Below are positions 43,438-51,954 of a stretch of 64,000 nucleotides of DNA, piece after piece. How positions within the stretch are numbered: position 1 is the first letter of the stretch; the number at the start of each line of letters is the position of its first letter. Where the stretch lies: positions 124,001 through 188,000 of the forward strand of contig NZ_JACVHC010000007.1 of assembly GCF_017976235.1 (NCBI RefSeq). The letters run 5' to 3'. The translations under genes were made by a program, and so were the position numbers. The notes below the pieces were generated by a model that saw nothing but the letters and a program-made list of their open reading frames with translations, had not been told where the DNA came from and made no database searches. Origin of the DNA: Pseudomonas anatoliensis. GTDB lineage: Bacteria > Pseudomonadota > Gammaproteobacteria > Pseudomonadales > Pseudomonadaceae.

Positions 43438-44304
43438 ATGAAAAACATCATCGGTATTTACACCAGCCCTCGCGGCCATTGGGTCGGCGATGGTTTTCCG
43501 GTTCGCACACTGTTTTCCTACGACAACCTTGGCAAACACATCAGCCCGTTCTTGCTGCTCGATCATGCGGGGCCTGCTGAATTTACGCCGACCACCGAGC
43601 AGCGCGGCGTGGGTCAGCATCCGCACCGTGGTTTTGAAACCGTGACGATTGTTTACGACGGTGAAGTGCAGCACCGCGACTCAACCGGCAGCGGTGGCAC
43701 CATCGGCCCGGGCGACGTGCAATGGATGACTGCCGCTTCCGGGATCCTGCATGAGGAGTTCCACTCGGAAAACTTCGCCAAAACCGGTGGCAAGCTCGAA
43801 ATGGTTCAGCTGTGGGTCAACCTGCCGGCCAAGGACAAAATGGCTGCGCCGGGTTACCAGACAATTCTTGATCACGACATCCCGAGCATTGCGCTCAAGG
43901 ACAATGCCGGTAGCCTGCGTTTGATCGCCGGTGAGTTCGACGGTCACACAGGTCCGTCGCGCACCTTTACGCCAATTGATGTCTGGGATATGCGCTTGAA
44001 CGCTGGCAAGTTGCTGGCGCTGGATCTGCACGAAGGACGCAATACTGCGCTGGTGGTGTTGAAAGGTTCAGTGCAGATCAATGAACAGGAATCGGCGGAG
44101 CAGGGGCAACTTGTGTTGTTCGAGCGCGACGGCCGTCAACTGACTCTCGAAGCTGGAACCGACGCCGTGGTGTTGTTGCTGAGCGGCGAGCCGATCGACG
44201 AACCGATCGTTGGCCACGGCCCGTTCGTGATGAACACCGAGCAGGAAATCCACCAGGCCTTCGCTGACTTCCAGTCCGGGCGTTTTGGCCGAATGCACGG
44301 GTAA
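43438..44304 (+). CDS. Pirin family protein
   Basis: A 288-residue bicupin. The N-terminal cupin carries the metal-binding pattern HPHRGFETVTIVYDGEVQHRDSTG (two His in the first motif) and GILHEEFH (His, Glu), the usual iron site of pirins; some bacterial members oxidise quercetin, others act as regulators. The C-terminal pirin_C cupin covers about 180-280. The ATG at 43438 has GGAGCC before it. A REP hairpin follows. Function in this strain cannot be told from the sequence. Confidence 0.9.
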   Translation: MKNIIGIYTSPRGHWVGDGFPVRTLFSYDNLGKHISPFLLLDHAGPAEFTPTTEQRGVGQHPHRGFETVTIVYDGEVQHRDSTGSGGTIGPGDVQWMTAASGILHEEFHSENFAKTGGKLEMVQLWVNLPAKDKMAAPGYQTILDHDIPSIALKDNAGSLRLIAGEFDGHTGPSRTFTPIDVWDMRLNAGKLLALDLHEGRNTALVVLKGSVQINEQESAEQGQLVLFERDGRQLTLEAGTDAVVLLLSGEPIDEPIVGHGPFVMNTEQEIHQAFADFQSGRFGRMHG

Positions 44305-44321
44305 TTCCAGCCACACCAAAC

Positions 44322-44405
44322 CCTGTAGGAGCTGCCGAAGGCTGCGATCTTTTGATTTGGTTTTTAAAGATCAAAAGATCGCAGCCTTCGGCAGCTCCTA
44401 CAGGG
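44322..44405. repeat. REP hairpin after the pirin gene
   Basis: A near-perfect inverted pair: CCTGTAGGAGCTGCCGAAGG and its reverse complement around GATCTTTTGAT-type inner arms, 17 bases after the stop. It is a possible transcription stop. Confidence 0.88.
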
Positions 44406-44500
44406 GGCTTAGTGTTTTTTTGAAGGCTGAAATCAATTACTCCTACACTGTCCCCAATCTGTGCGATCTTCGCGCGATTGGCCTTCGTCGGAGTTGTTTG

Positions 44501-45943
44501 ATGCTGTCTCTGCTGACTGAACATCCGTTGTTTTGCGCGTTTATCCTGATCCTGCTCGATCTCGGACTTTGGCGTCTGATCAGTTCCCGTGGCAGTGAAT
44601 GGAAACTGCTTGTGCGGGTGCTGATTTTCACGGTGTTCAGCCTTCTGCTGTTCAATGAAGGTCTCAATCCGATGGAGCCCGCGCCGTGGGCCGACAACGT
44701 TCCGCTGCACCTGGCGGCGACCGGGTTGCAGATCGGCTGGTGGTTATTCGGCGCGCGCACGCTGACGGTGTTGATCGGTGCAGTCATGATGCAGCGGGTC
44801 GGGCACACCGGGCGGCTGCTCCAGGATTTGCTCGGCGCGGTGATTTTCCTGATAGCAATCATCGCGGCATTGGCGTACGTGCTGGATCTGCCAGTCAAAG
44901 GAGTGCTGGCGACTTCCGGCGCGCTGGCGATCATCGTCGGTCTGGCCTTGCAGAGCACGCTGAGCGACGTGTTTTCCGGGATTGTCCTCAACACCACCAA
45001 GCCGTATCAGTTGGATGACTGGATTTCCATCGACGGCACCGAAGGCCGGGTCACTGATATCGACTGGCGTGCCACGCGTCTGCAAACCAGTCAGGGCAGC
45101 ATGGCGGTGATTCCCAATTCGCTGGCGGCCAAGGCCAAGATCATCAACTTCAGTCGACCGAGCAACATGTTCGGCGTATCGGTCAGCGTGCAGGTCAGCC
45201 CCCATGCTCGGCCCCATTCGGTGATCGACGCGCTGGAGCGGGCGATGCAGGGCTGTCGGCAACTGCTCGACACACCCGCTCCGAGCGTGGCGTTGAAAAG
45301 CTCCGGCAGCAACGGCGCCGAATACGAGATCAGCGGTTTCGTCGCCTCGATGAGCGAGAAACGGCTGGTGCGCAATCAGCTGTTTGATCTGGCGTATCGG
45401 CACTTGCAGGCATCCGGGGTCAATCTGCTGTCGAGCGATGAAGGCAACGCACCGACCCAGTCGTCGCGACCGCGTGCGTTGCTCGACAGCTCACCGATCT
45501 TTTCGACGCTGCGCCAGGAAGAAAAGGACACCTTCAGCCAGAACATGGTCCTGCAGACTTTCCGCGCCGGGGAGGTAATTCTGGCGGGCGGGGAGGTCAG
45601 CGATCACTTGTTCATTGTCGAGTCCGGGGTGGTTTCGGTGACATTGAAACGTCACGGCACACCGTTCGAGTCCGGGCGCATGGGCCCGGGCGAAGTGATC
45701 GGCGAGGCCGGAATTCTCGCCGATACGTCGCTGCCGGCGGACTTCACGGCAAAAACCTTCTGCGCCCTGTATCGCATCGAGAAGTCCTATCTCAAACCGT
45801 GTCTCGATGCGCGGCACGACATCAACGATGCAATGACGGCGCTGTTTGATTACCGTCTGCACAAGGCGCAATCGCTGACCGAGGAAGCGCCCGTGGTGGT
45901 GCCCAAGAAAGGCTTTTTGCAATGGCTGCGCAGTCGCGCCTGA
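44501..45943 (+). CDS. MscS-type channel fused to a cyclic-nucleotide-binding domain
   Basis: A 480-residue inner-membrane protein. Four or so membrane segments lie in 1-150, the last matching the MscS pore helix (GVLATSGALAIIVGLALQSTLSDVFSGIVLN), followed by the beta domain (YQLDDWISIDGTEGRVTDIDWRATRLQTSQGSMAVIPNS). From about 325 to 455 there is a CAP-type nucleotide-binding domain (FRAGEVILAGGEVSDHLFIVESGVVSV, GPGEVIGEAGILAD). Such fusions are thought to be channels gated or closed by cyclic nucleotides rather than by tension alone. In the phosphate-binding cassette the usual GE...R..R pattern is only partly present (the Arg is not obvious), so the ligand is uncertain. Start ATG 44501 with GGAG upstream. 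Confidence 0.9.
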   Translation: MLSLLTEHPLFCAFILILLDLGLWRLISSRGSEWKLLVRVLIFTVFSLLLFNEGLNPMEPAPWADNVPLHLAATGLQIGWWLFGARTLTVLIGAVMMQRVGHTGRLLQDLLGAVIFLIAIIAALAYVLDLPVKGVLATSGALAIIVGLALQSTLSDVFSGIVLNTTKPYQLDDWISIDGTEGRVTDIDWRATRLQTSQGSMAVIPNSLAAKAKIINFSRPSNMFGVSVSVQVSPHARPHSVIDALERAMQGCRQLLDTPAPSVALKSSGSNGAEYEISGFVASMSEKRLVRNQLFDLAYRHLQASGVNLLSSDEGNAPTQSSRPRALLDSSPIFSTLRQEEKDTFSQNMVLQTFRAGEVILAGGEVSDHLFIVESGVVSVTLKRHGTPFESGRMGPGEVIGEAGILADTSLPADFTAKTFCALYRIEKSYLKPCLDARHDINDAMTALFDYRLHKAQSLTEEAPVVVPKKGFLQWLRSRA

Positions 45944-46048
45944 ACCCTTCAGCGCTGTTGTCGCACGCCGTAGCGGGACGATTCAATGCAACCAGTGCGA
46001 GGCCGACAAGGTCAGAATTTTCACAACCTCTGACACGAGCCCCGGACG

Positions 46049-46843
46049 ATGAAAAACCTGCGGATCGCCACCTTCAACGTCAACGGCCTGCGCGCGCGGC
46101 TGCCCAATCTGCTGGAGTGGCTCAAACGCGAGCAGCCGGACATCGTTTGTCTGCAAGAACTCAAATCGCTCGACAGCGCGTTCCCTGCCGCCGACCTGGA
46201 AGCTGCCGGTTACGGCGCGATCTGGCACGGTCAGGCGGCTTGGAACGGTGTGGCGATCCTCGCCCGCGATGCGCAACCACTGGAGAGTCGGCGCGGCTTG
46301 CCCGGTGATCCCGAGGACAAGCACAGCCGTTATCTGGAAGCGGCGGTGCACGGCGTGTTGGTCGGTTGCCTGTACCTGCCCAATGGCAACCCACAACCGG
46401 GGCCGAAATTCGATTACAAACTGGCGTGGTTCGAGCGGCTGATCAGCTACGCGAAAGACCTGCAAAGCAGCGATCACCCCGTCGTACTGGCCGGCGACTA
46501 CAACGTCGTGCCCACCGACATGGACATCTACAACACCCGCTCATGGCTCAAAGATGCGTTGCTGCAACCCGAAAGCCGCGAGTGTTATCAGCGATTGCTG
46601 GATCAGGGCTGGACCGATTCGCTGCGGCATCTGTATCCCGAAGAGCGCCTCTATACCTTCTGGGATTATTTCCGCCAGCACTGGCAGAGCAACTCTGGCC
46701 TGCGCATCGATCATCTGTTACTCAATCCGGCGCTGAGTCCTTACCTGCACGAGGCCGGCGTAGATGCCTGGGTGCGCAATGAACCGCACGCCAGCGACCA
46801 TGCACCGACATGGATTCGCATCGGTTCACGGAAAAAACGCTAG
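46049..46843 (+). CDS. xthA: Exodeoxyribonuclease III
   Basis: A 264-residue AP endonuclease and 3'-exonuclease of base-excision repair, cytoplasmic. Family motifs: ATFNVNGLRAR (Asn7-type metal site), DIVCLQELK (catalytic Glu), GCLYLPNG, VLAGDYNVVPTDMD (Asp and Asn) and the C-terminal EPHASDHAPTWI (Asp-His). Length is as usual for the ExoIII family. The ATG at 46049 opens the protein directly at the first strand. The NAT gene follows about 100 bases later on the same strand. Confidence 0.93.
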   Translation: MKNLRIATFNVNGLRARLPNLLEWLKREQPDIVCLQELKSLDSAFPAADLEAAGYGAIWHGQAAWNGVAILARDAQPLESRRGLPGDPEDKHSRYLEAAVHGVLVGCLYLPNGNPQPGPKFDYKLAWFERLISYAKDLQSSDHPVVLAGDYNVVPTDMDIYNTRSWLKDALLQPESRECYQRLLDQGWTDSLRHLYPEERLYTFWDYFRQHWQSNSGLRIDHLLLNPALSPYLHEAGVDAWVRNEPHASDHAPTWIRIGSRKKR

Positions 46844-46943
46844 GGGCGATTGGTGAAATCAATTGTCGAATTCAGTGCCCGATACCGTATACATGGCGAC
46901 CATCAACGCAGTGACCTGCGGCCCCATGCATAAGGACCGAGCA

Positions 46944-47786
46944 ATGAGTGAGCCCCGCCTGACGAGTCTGAAACGGTATCTGCAACGCCTGGGTTTCGAG
47001 GCACCACCGCCGCCGACCCTGGAAACCCTGCGCGAGTTGCAATTGCGCCATACCGGCGCTTTCACCTTTGAAAATCTCGCAACGGTCACCGGCACTCCGG
47101 TATTGATCGATCTTGCCTCGATTGAGCAGAAAGTCTTGCACGGTGGTCGCGGCGGTTACTGCTACGAACTCAATCATCTGTTTTTTGCCCTGTTGCTTGA
47201 ACTGGGCTTCGACGTTCGGGCCATCAGCGGGCGAGTGGTCATGAATCAGCCCGAAGGCACCTGGACCGCGCGCACCCATCGCTTGAGTCTGGTAACCCTC
47301 GGCGGCGTGCGCTACATCACCGATGTCGGCTTCGGCGGCATGGTGCCAACCGCACCGTTGATGCTGGATACCGAGGCCGAGCAAGCCACACCGCACGAGC
47401 CGTATCGCATCGAAAAACAACCCGACGGCTACATGCTGCGCGCCAATGTCGGGGGCGAATGGCGGTCGATGTACCTGTTCGATCTGCAACGCCAGGAAGA
47501 CATCGATTTCACCATCGGCAACTGGTATGTCTCGGCGCATCCGCAATCACCGTTCGCCAATCGCCTGATGGTTGCGCGTACTGGCGATGGCTGGCGGCGT
47601 ACATTGAACAATGGCAGCTTCGCGATCCACCGCATCGGTGCCGAGAGCGAGCGGCGTGATGTAGCGGATGTGGAAGATCTACTCGATCTGCTTGAGGTTG
47701 AGTTCGGGATACAGGTCGCGAGCCCAGAATTGTTGAGGCCGGTGCTCAGACGCCTTATCGAGTCGGGTCAGGGATCCTCAGCGTAA
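46944..47786 (+). CDS. Arylamine N-acetyltransferase
   Basis: A 280-residue cytoplasmic enzyme that transfers acetyl groups from acetyl-CoA to arylamines and hydrazines. The catalytic triad is complete: Cys73 (GRGGYCYELN), His112 (ARTHRLSLV) and Asp127 (ITDVGFGG). The ATG at 46944 has AAGGA upstream; an earlier in-frame start would add 27 residues without similarity to the family. Its last 19 bases overlap, tail to tail, with the probable immunity gene on the minus strand. Confidence 0.92.
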   Translation: MSEPRLTSLKRYLQRLGFEAPPPPTLETLRELQLRHTGAFTFENLATVTGTPVLIDLASIEQKVLHGGRGGYCYELNHLFFALLLELGFDVRAISGRVVMNQPEGTWTARTHRLSLVTLGGVRYITDVGFGGMVPTAPLMLDTEAEQATPHEPYRIEKQPDGYMLRANVGGEWRSMYLFDLQRQEDIDFTIGNWYVSAHPQSPFANRLMVARTGDGWRRTLNNGSFAIHRIGAESERRDVADVEDLLDLLEVEFGIQVASPELLRPVLRRLIESGQGSSA

Positions 47787-48193
47787 GCATCGACCAGGAT
47801 CGTAAAGAGATTGATCTTGGCCCACGACTCTCGTTGCCCGACCTCTGTTTCCTCTGAGCCAATGCTGATCAGGTAGTTGATGCCTGTTGCCGGATCCTTG
47901 AAACCATTTTGGGTTGAGTCCCAGGAGCAACAGGCGCGCGTGATCGGCGATATCCCGAAGTGCTGTTCAAGGTACTGTTCGGCTTTCGAAGCATTGGCCC
48001 CGGATACTTCATAGCTGGCAGAAAATGGCTGGCCCATGCGGTCAAGCGCCTGCTTGCAGCCTTTGAATTCAACAAACGATGGCTTGTCTGCGAGCTTCGA
48101 CAGAAAGTCATCACAGCCAAAGTCGGCACTGGCGCTGTTGGCAATTACCAACAACAGCGCGGGTATCAATCGGATCAGGAACAGCCGAATCAT
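47768..48193 (-). CDS. Small exported protein, probable immunity partner of the adjacent effector
   Basis: A 141-residue protein with a Sec signal peptide (1-24, ending NSASA) and a small periplasmic domain containing SFVEFKGCKQALDRMGQPFSASYEVSG, EQYLEQHFG and TRACCSWDS. The Cys pair and other Cys suggest disulfides. Its ATG comes directly after the TAA of the upstream gene, with GGAG inside that gene, so the two are translationally coupled, the usual arrangement of effector and immunity. Periplasmic location fits a partner that acts on peptidoglycan. The immunity role is inference from position; the sequence reminds me of uncharacterised DUF4952-type proteins, but I cannot verify this. Confidence 0.75.
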   Translation of the reverse strand: MIRLFLIRLIPALLLVIANSASADFGCDDFLSKLADKPSFVEFKGCKQALDRMGQPFSASYEVSGANASKAEQYLEQHFGISPITRACCSWDSTQNGFKDPATGINYLISIGSEETEVGQRESWAKINLFTILVDAYAEDP

Positions 48194-48943
48194 TTATTTC
48201 TCCACCAGCAGTTCGCCGACATATTTCCCGCCTTCACCTTTGACTCGCCGGCCAATGAGGTAATCGTAAACATCGTTCCATTTGATCAGCTCATAAAAAG
48301 TGACGCAGCCGTCGGACAAATGGCCGACATGGATGTAACGGCTACTGTTGCCTTTCGTGCCTTGCAGTTCGATTGGAAACCAGACATCCGTGCAATGCAG
48401 GCTGCCTTTGGTCTTATAGCCGCCGGTTGAAATGTTCCCGTGAGAGCGGTCGGGTGCCATGATCCGGTGGCGGCCGGGCGGGATCGGTGTGTACTGGCCA
48501 CCCCACTGACTATTGAGTGTCACCTTTGCCGTGATGCCGTTGAAACTGACCTGGGCCCATTGCTGAAGGAGTTTACCCTTGAACTCCGATACGGCATGGG
48601 CCGGTGCGCCGGTGTATTTGACCTTCACAGTCGCCGGCCCTGTGGGCGGCGTGTCCATCAGGTACTTCAAGGCATTTTCGGTCTTCAGGCTGGCGGTCTG
48701 CCCGACGAATTCAGAGTTGCCATCGGCAATCCGGAAGTAGGTTCGACCACCTGACTCCTTGGCGAGGGTCACTTTGGTGAATTCGCACAGCGCGACGAGG
48801 GTGCCCTTCGGTTCGAGCTTTACGCTTAGCCAGCCGTTGTCGTCAGCGCGTTTGGTGTATTTGGTGACCACGGTAGACGGGTGGGTACTGCCGCCCTGCC
48901 TGTTCGAGGGGGCTAGATTATTGTTCAGGATCGCAAGCGCCAT
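48194..48943 (-). CDS. L,D-transpeptidase-like putative type VI secretion effector
   Basis: A 249-residue protein with no signal peptide. The C-terminal half has the L,D-transpeptidase hallmark: HVGHLSDGCVTF with His205/His208 and Cys213, preceded by GRHRIMAPDRSHGN. The N-terminal about 100 residues look like a separate small beta domain (WLSVKLEPKGTLVALCEF). A cytoplasmic-looking protein with a periplasmic wall-enzyme fold, sitting behind a PAAR gene and before an exported small protein, fits the Tlde group of type VI effectors, which exchange D-amino acids in target-cell peptidoglycan. No hcp, vgrG or structural genes are in the window. The alternative, a housekeeping transpeptidase, is less likely because there is no export signal. 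Confidence 0.82.
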   Translation of the reverse strand: MALAILNNNLAPSNRQGGSTHPSTVVTKYTKRADDNGWLSVKLEPKGTLVALCEFTKVTLAKESGGRTYFRIADGNSEFVGQTASLKTENALKYLMDTPPTGPATVKVKYTGAPAHAVSEFKGKLLQQWAQVSFNGITAKVTLNSQWGGQYTPIPPGRHRIMAPDRSHGNISTGGYKTKGSLHCTDVWFPIELQGTKGNSSRYIHVGHLSDGCVTFYELIKWNDVYDYLIGRRVKGEGGKYVGELLVEK

Positions 48944-48992
48944 GCTGGTTACAACTCCTTCAGATAATTTTCAGCAGACTGGTTCCATCTGT

Positions 48993-49487
48993 TCAGGCCA
49001 GGTCGTCGGGTTCCAGATGCAACAGTTCGGTTGCCCTGGTGGAAACGCGTTGGGTCAGCCCCCGTTCATTGGTGACTCCGCGGAAAATCTTGCCTGAGGC
49101 GGTGGTGATTTTATAAGCGAAGTCCGGCACAGGCTCGCCGTCGGCGTCCGACAGGGTGAATTGCTCGTCGAAGCCGAGGTTGATCGGGGGGACTGGGCTG
49201 ACCGCTGCGCCACCGCCACTTTGGCCAATGATGACTGTGCCGGAGCCGCCGACAATGACATCGCCGTGAGTGCCAAGGCTGCCTTGCGTAGCGGCATTTT
49301 TTCCGTTGATGAAGACCGTTGCCGAAATATTGCCACTGATTGTGCTGCCGCAAGAGGCAGGATCTCCGAGGCGCGCGGCTGGCAATCCATCGAAAAAAAC
49401 GTCGGGCGAGCCGGCAGCGATTTTCTGTGCGGCATGCCCTGGGCAGTTTGTGGCGTCTGTAGCGCGTGCGGCTGGTTTTCCACTCAT
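48993..49487 (-). CDS. PAAR-domain type VI secretion spike-tip protein
   Basis: A 164-residue protein. Residues 1-95 are a PAAR domain (AARATDATNCPGH, GSPDVFFDGLPAARLGDPASCG, ATVFINGKNAA, GTHGDVIVGGSGTVIIG), the metal-bound tip that sharpens the VgrG spike. Residues 100-164 add a small beta extension (FTLSDADGEPVPDFAYKITTASGKIFRGVTNERGLTQRV) of the kind found on VgrG and PAAR proteins to receive cargo. It is first in a minus-strand set of three with effector and likely immunity genes, 49 bases ahead of the effector. Confidence 0.9.
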   Translation of the reverse strand: MSGKPAARATDATNCPGHAAQKIAAGSPDVFFDGLPAARLGDPASCGSTISGNISATVFINGKNAATQGSLGTHGDVIVGGSGTVIIGQSGGGAAVSPVPPINLGFDEQFTLSDADGEPVPDFAYKITTASGKIFRGVTNERGLTQRVSTRATELLHLEPDDLA

Positions 49488-49617
49488 GCTGAATTCCTTA
49501 TCTGATCCCGGAAAGGGTTTCCGTTAATCCCTACGGCATGCCGCCGATCCTGCCACGCGCCGAGGTTGAGCTCAATAGCTCTTCGCGGTACCGGTTTCGG
49601 ACAACTCGAGATGATTT

Positions 49618-49629
49618 TTTGTATACAAA
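49618..49629. promoter_or_regulatory. Palindromic operator candidate before the NCS2 permease
   Basis: TTTGTATACAAA is a perfect 12-base palindrome 68 bases before the permease start. TTGTATACAA-type sites are common for GntR-family repressors of nucleobase and organic acid use; which regulator binds is unknown. Confidence 0.5.
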
Positions 49630-49696
49630 GCGATAGACACTTGTCGCGACTTTTGAATACAGTGTGCGCATAACAAAAACCAGGGAACCCCCCACC

Positions 49697-51223
49697 ATGA
49701 AAACGCCCCATGTTTCACACCAACGGCCCGAGGACGAAAACCTCGGGGTCGGCGCGAATATGGCTTACGGCCTGCAACATGTTCTGACCATGTATGGCGG
49801 TATCGTCGCGGTGCCACTGATCATCGGTCAGGCGGCCGGGCTGTCGCCCGCAGACATTGGTTTGTTGATTGCTGCTTCATTGTTTGCGGGGGGGCTGGCG
49901 ACACTGCTGCAAACCCTGGGTCTACCGTTTTTCGGCTGTCAGTTGCCGCTGGTACAGGGTGTGTCGTTCTCCGGCGTTGCGACCATGGTCGCGATCGTCA
50001 GCAGTGGCGGGGAGGGTGGCTTCCAGTCGGTGCTTGGCGCGGTGATTGCGGCGTCACTGATCGGCTTGCTGATCACCCCGGTGTTCTCGCGCATTACCAA
50101 GTTCTTCCCGCCGCTGGTGACCGGCATTGTGATCACCACCATCGGCCTCACGCTGATGCCGGTGGCCGCGCGCTGGGCCATGGGCGGCAATAGCCACGCG
50201 CCGGACTTCGGCAGCATGCAAAACATTGGCCTGGCGGCGGTCACGCTGGTACTGGTTTTGCTGCTGAGCAAGGTCGGCAGCTCGACCATCTCGCGCTTGT
50301 CGATCCTGTTGGCCATGGTGATCGGCACGGTGCTGGCGGTGTTCCTCGGTATGGCGGACTTCTCCAGTGTCACCACCGGCCCGATGTTCGGCTTCCCGAC
50401 GCCGTTCCATTTCGGCATGCCGACCTTCCACTTCGCAGCGATCCTGTCGATGTGCATCGTGGTCATGGTGACGCTTGTGGAAACCTCGGCGGACATTCTT
50501 GCGGTCGGTGAAATCATCGGCACCAAGGTCGACTCCAAGCGTCTGGGCAATGGTCTGCGCGCGGACATGCTGTCGAGCATGTTTGCGCCGATCTTCGGCT
50601 CGTTTACCCAAAGTGCCTTCGCCCAGAACGTCGGGCTGGTGGCGGTGACCGGGATCAAGAGTCGTTTCGTGGTCGCCACCGGTGGTCTGTTTCTGGTGGT
50701 CCTCGGCCTGCTGCCATTCATGGGCCGAGTGATCGCGGCAGTGCCGACTTCGGTACTCGGCGGCGCAGGTATTGTGTTGTTTGGCACCGTCGCCGCGAGT
50801 GGTATCCGTACGTTGTCGAAGGTTGATTACCGCAACAACGTCAATCTGATCATCGTCGCGACCTCAATTGGTTTCGGCATGATCCCGATTGCTGCGCCGA
50901 GCTTCTACGATCAATTCCCGAGCTGGTTCGCGACCATTTTCCACTCGGGCATCAGCTCGTCGGCGATCATGGCGATCCTGCTCAACCTGGCGTTCAACCA
51001 CTTCACAACCGGTAACTCTGACCAGCAGTCGGTGTTTGCGGTAGCGGAGGAGCGAACTCTGCGCTATCGCGATCTGGCGGCGCTGCGTGAGGGTGACTAC
51101 TTCTGCGACGGCAAACTGCATGACTGCGATGGCAAGGAAGTGCCGGTGATCGAAGTGGATGCAGATCACGACCATGGTCACGGTGCCCCGAAGGTGCAGG
51201 TGAAGAGCAGCGAACATGTTTGA
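49697..51223 (+). CDS. NCS2 family purine (xanthine/urate-type) permease
   Basis: A 508-residue proton symporter of the nucleobase-ascorbate family with about 14 membrane segments. Family motifs: AYGLQHVLTMYGGIVAVPLI in the first helix, LVETSADILAVGE, and the signature QSAFAQNVGLVAVTGIKSRFVV. The VETSAD and QNVG patterns fit the xanthine/urate group better than the uracil (UraA) group, but the substrate is not proven. A His/Asp-rich tail (VDADHDHGHGAPK) ends the protein. I chose the ATG at 49697; the GTG at 49664 is an alternative 11 codons earlier. A strong terminator follows. Confidence 0.9.
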   Translation: MKTPHVSHQRPEDENLGVGANMAYGLQHVLTMYGGIVAVPLIIGQAAGLSPADIGLLIAASLFAGGLATLLQTLGLPFFGCQLPLVQGVSFSGVATMVAIVSSGGEGGFQSVLGAVIAASLIGLLITPVFSRITKFFPPLVTGIVITTIGLTLMPVAARWAMGGNSHAPDFGSMQNIGLAAVTLVLVLLLSKVGSSTISRLSILLAMVIGTVLAVFLGMADFSSVTTGPMFGFPTPFHFGMPTFHFAAILSMCIVVMVTLVETSADILAVGEIIGTKVDSKRLGNGLRADMLSSMFAPIFGSFTQSAFAQNVGLVAVTGIKSRFVVATGGLFLVVLGLLPFMGRVIAAVPTSVLGGAGIVLFGTVAASGIRTLSKVDYRNNVNLIIVATSIGFGMIPIAAPSFYDQFPSWFATIFHSGISSSAIMAILLNLAFNHFTTGNSDQQSVFAVAEERTLRYRDLAALREGDYFCDGKLHDCDGKEVPVIEVDADHDHGHGAPKVQVKSSEHV

Positions 51224-51235
51224 TCGCTGATCGAA

Positions 51236-51273
51236 TAAAAAGGCCGATCTGTTGGAAGACAGATCGGCCTTTT
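51236..51273 (+). terminator. Rho-independent terminator of the permease gene
   Basis: AAAAGGCCGATCTGT and ACAGATCGGCCTTTT arms enclose a 6-base loop, 12 bases after the stop. Confidence 0.92.
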
Positions 51274-51285
51274 CGTTTTCGTGGA

Positions 51286-51374
51286 GATCAAAAGATCGCA
51301 GCCTTCGGCAGCTCCTGCAGGGGGAATGCATTTCAAACTGTAGGAGCTGCCGAAGGCTGCGATCTTTTGATCTT
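51286..51374. repeat. REP pair in outward orientation
   Basis: GATCGCAGCCTTCGGCAGCTCC on the left and GTAGGAGCTGCCGAAGGCTGC on the right. The order of the halves is reversed compared with the other hairpins of this family in the window, so the GATCTTTTGATC parts are outermost. Confidence 0.85.
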
Positions 51375-51387
51375 TTCGAGCGCCCAC

Positions 51388-51423
51388 AAAAAAGCCCCTG
51401 AACCTTTCGATTCAGGGGCTTTG
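51388..51423 (-). terminator. Terminator of tRNA-Asn
   Basis: On the minus strand, AAAGCCCCTGAA and TTCAGGGGCTTT arms followed by a T-run, 6 bases after the tRNA CCA end. Confidence 0.88.
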
Positions 51424-51428
51424 CTATT

Positions 51429-51504
<76 letters not shown>

Positions 51505-51723
51505 ATTGGTGCGTATGTTACTGATTCAAAAAGAGAAGTCAAGCGTCAGTTGTTGAATTGTGCAATTCGTCAGGACGGACGGTGGTTTATCGGCGATTGG
51601 CGGTTACCAGAATCGCCTCAGGGGTCTACCATGGCCGCCCGGAAGTGGTCACACGCGCTACCGGCCATTCGCCGAAAAGGTACGCGCCATGAATCACACA
51701 TCACTGCACATCGAGGTGCTCGC

Positions 51724-51954
51724 ATGACCACCGCTCAAATCAGCCTGCCAAAAGGCGTCGGCCCGCACGCCGAAAAACTCTTCGATGCAATCACCCAGGC
51801 CAGCACCGCTGAAGAATTGAACCGCGCTGGCGGCAAGGCCGAGGGTTTTGTCCTCGGCCTGGAAACTGCCAAGGCCATCAAAAGCCAGATCGCCGAATCG
51901 CTGTACGTTGTCTATGACGATGCCGCCAGCCAGCGTGCGAGCGAACTGGCTTAA
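51724..51954 (+). CDS. Small conserved hypothetical protein, 76 residues
   Basis: A 76-residue soluble acidic protein, probably all-helical (HAEKLFDAITQASTAEELNRAGGKAEGFVLGLETAKAIKSQIAESLYVVYDD). A GAGGTG ribosome site precedes the ATG. I recognise no family with a known function. Its TAA overlaps the stop of the minus-strand neighbour by three bases, tail to tail. The 219 bases between tRNA-Asn and this gene show nothing definite. Confidence 0.75.
   Translation: MTTAQISLPKGVGPHAEKLFDAITQASTAEELNRAGGKAEGFVLGLETAKAIKSQIAESLYVVYDDAASQRASELA

Noticed and set aside
50054..50611. Minus-strand frame rich in His, Arg and Asp within the permease gene
   Set aside because: It is antisense to membrane helices of the permease and is a codon-usage artefact.
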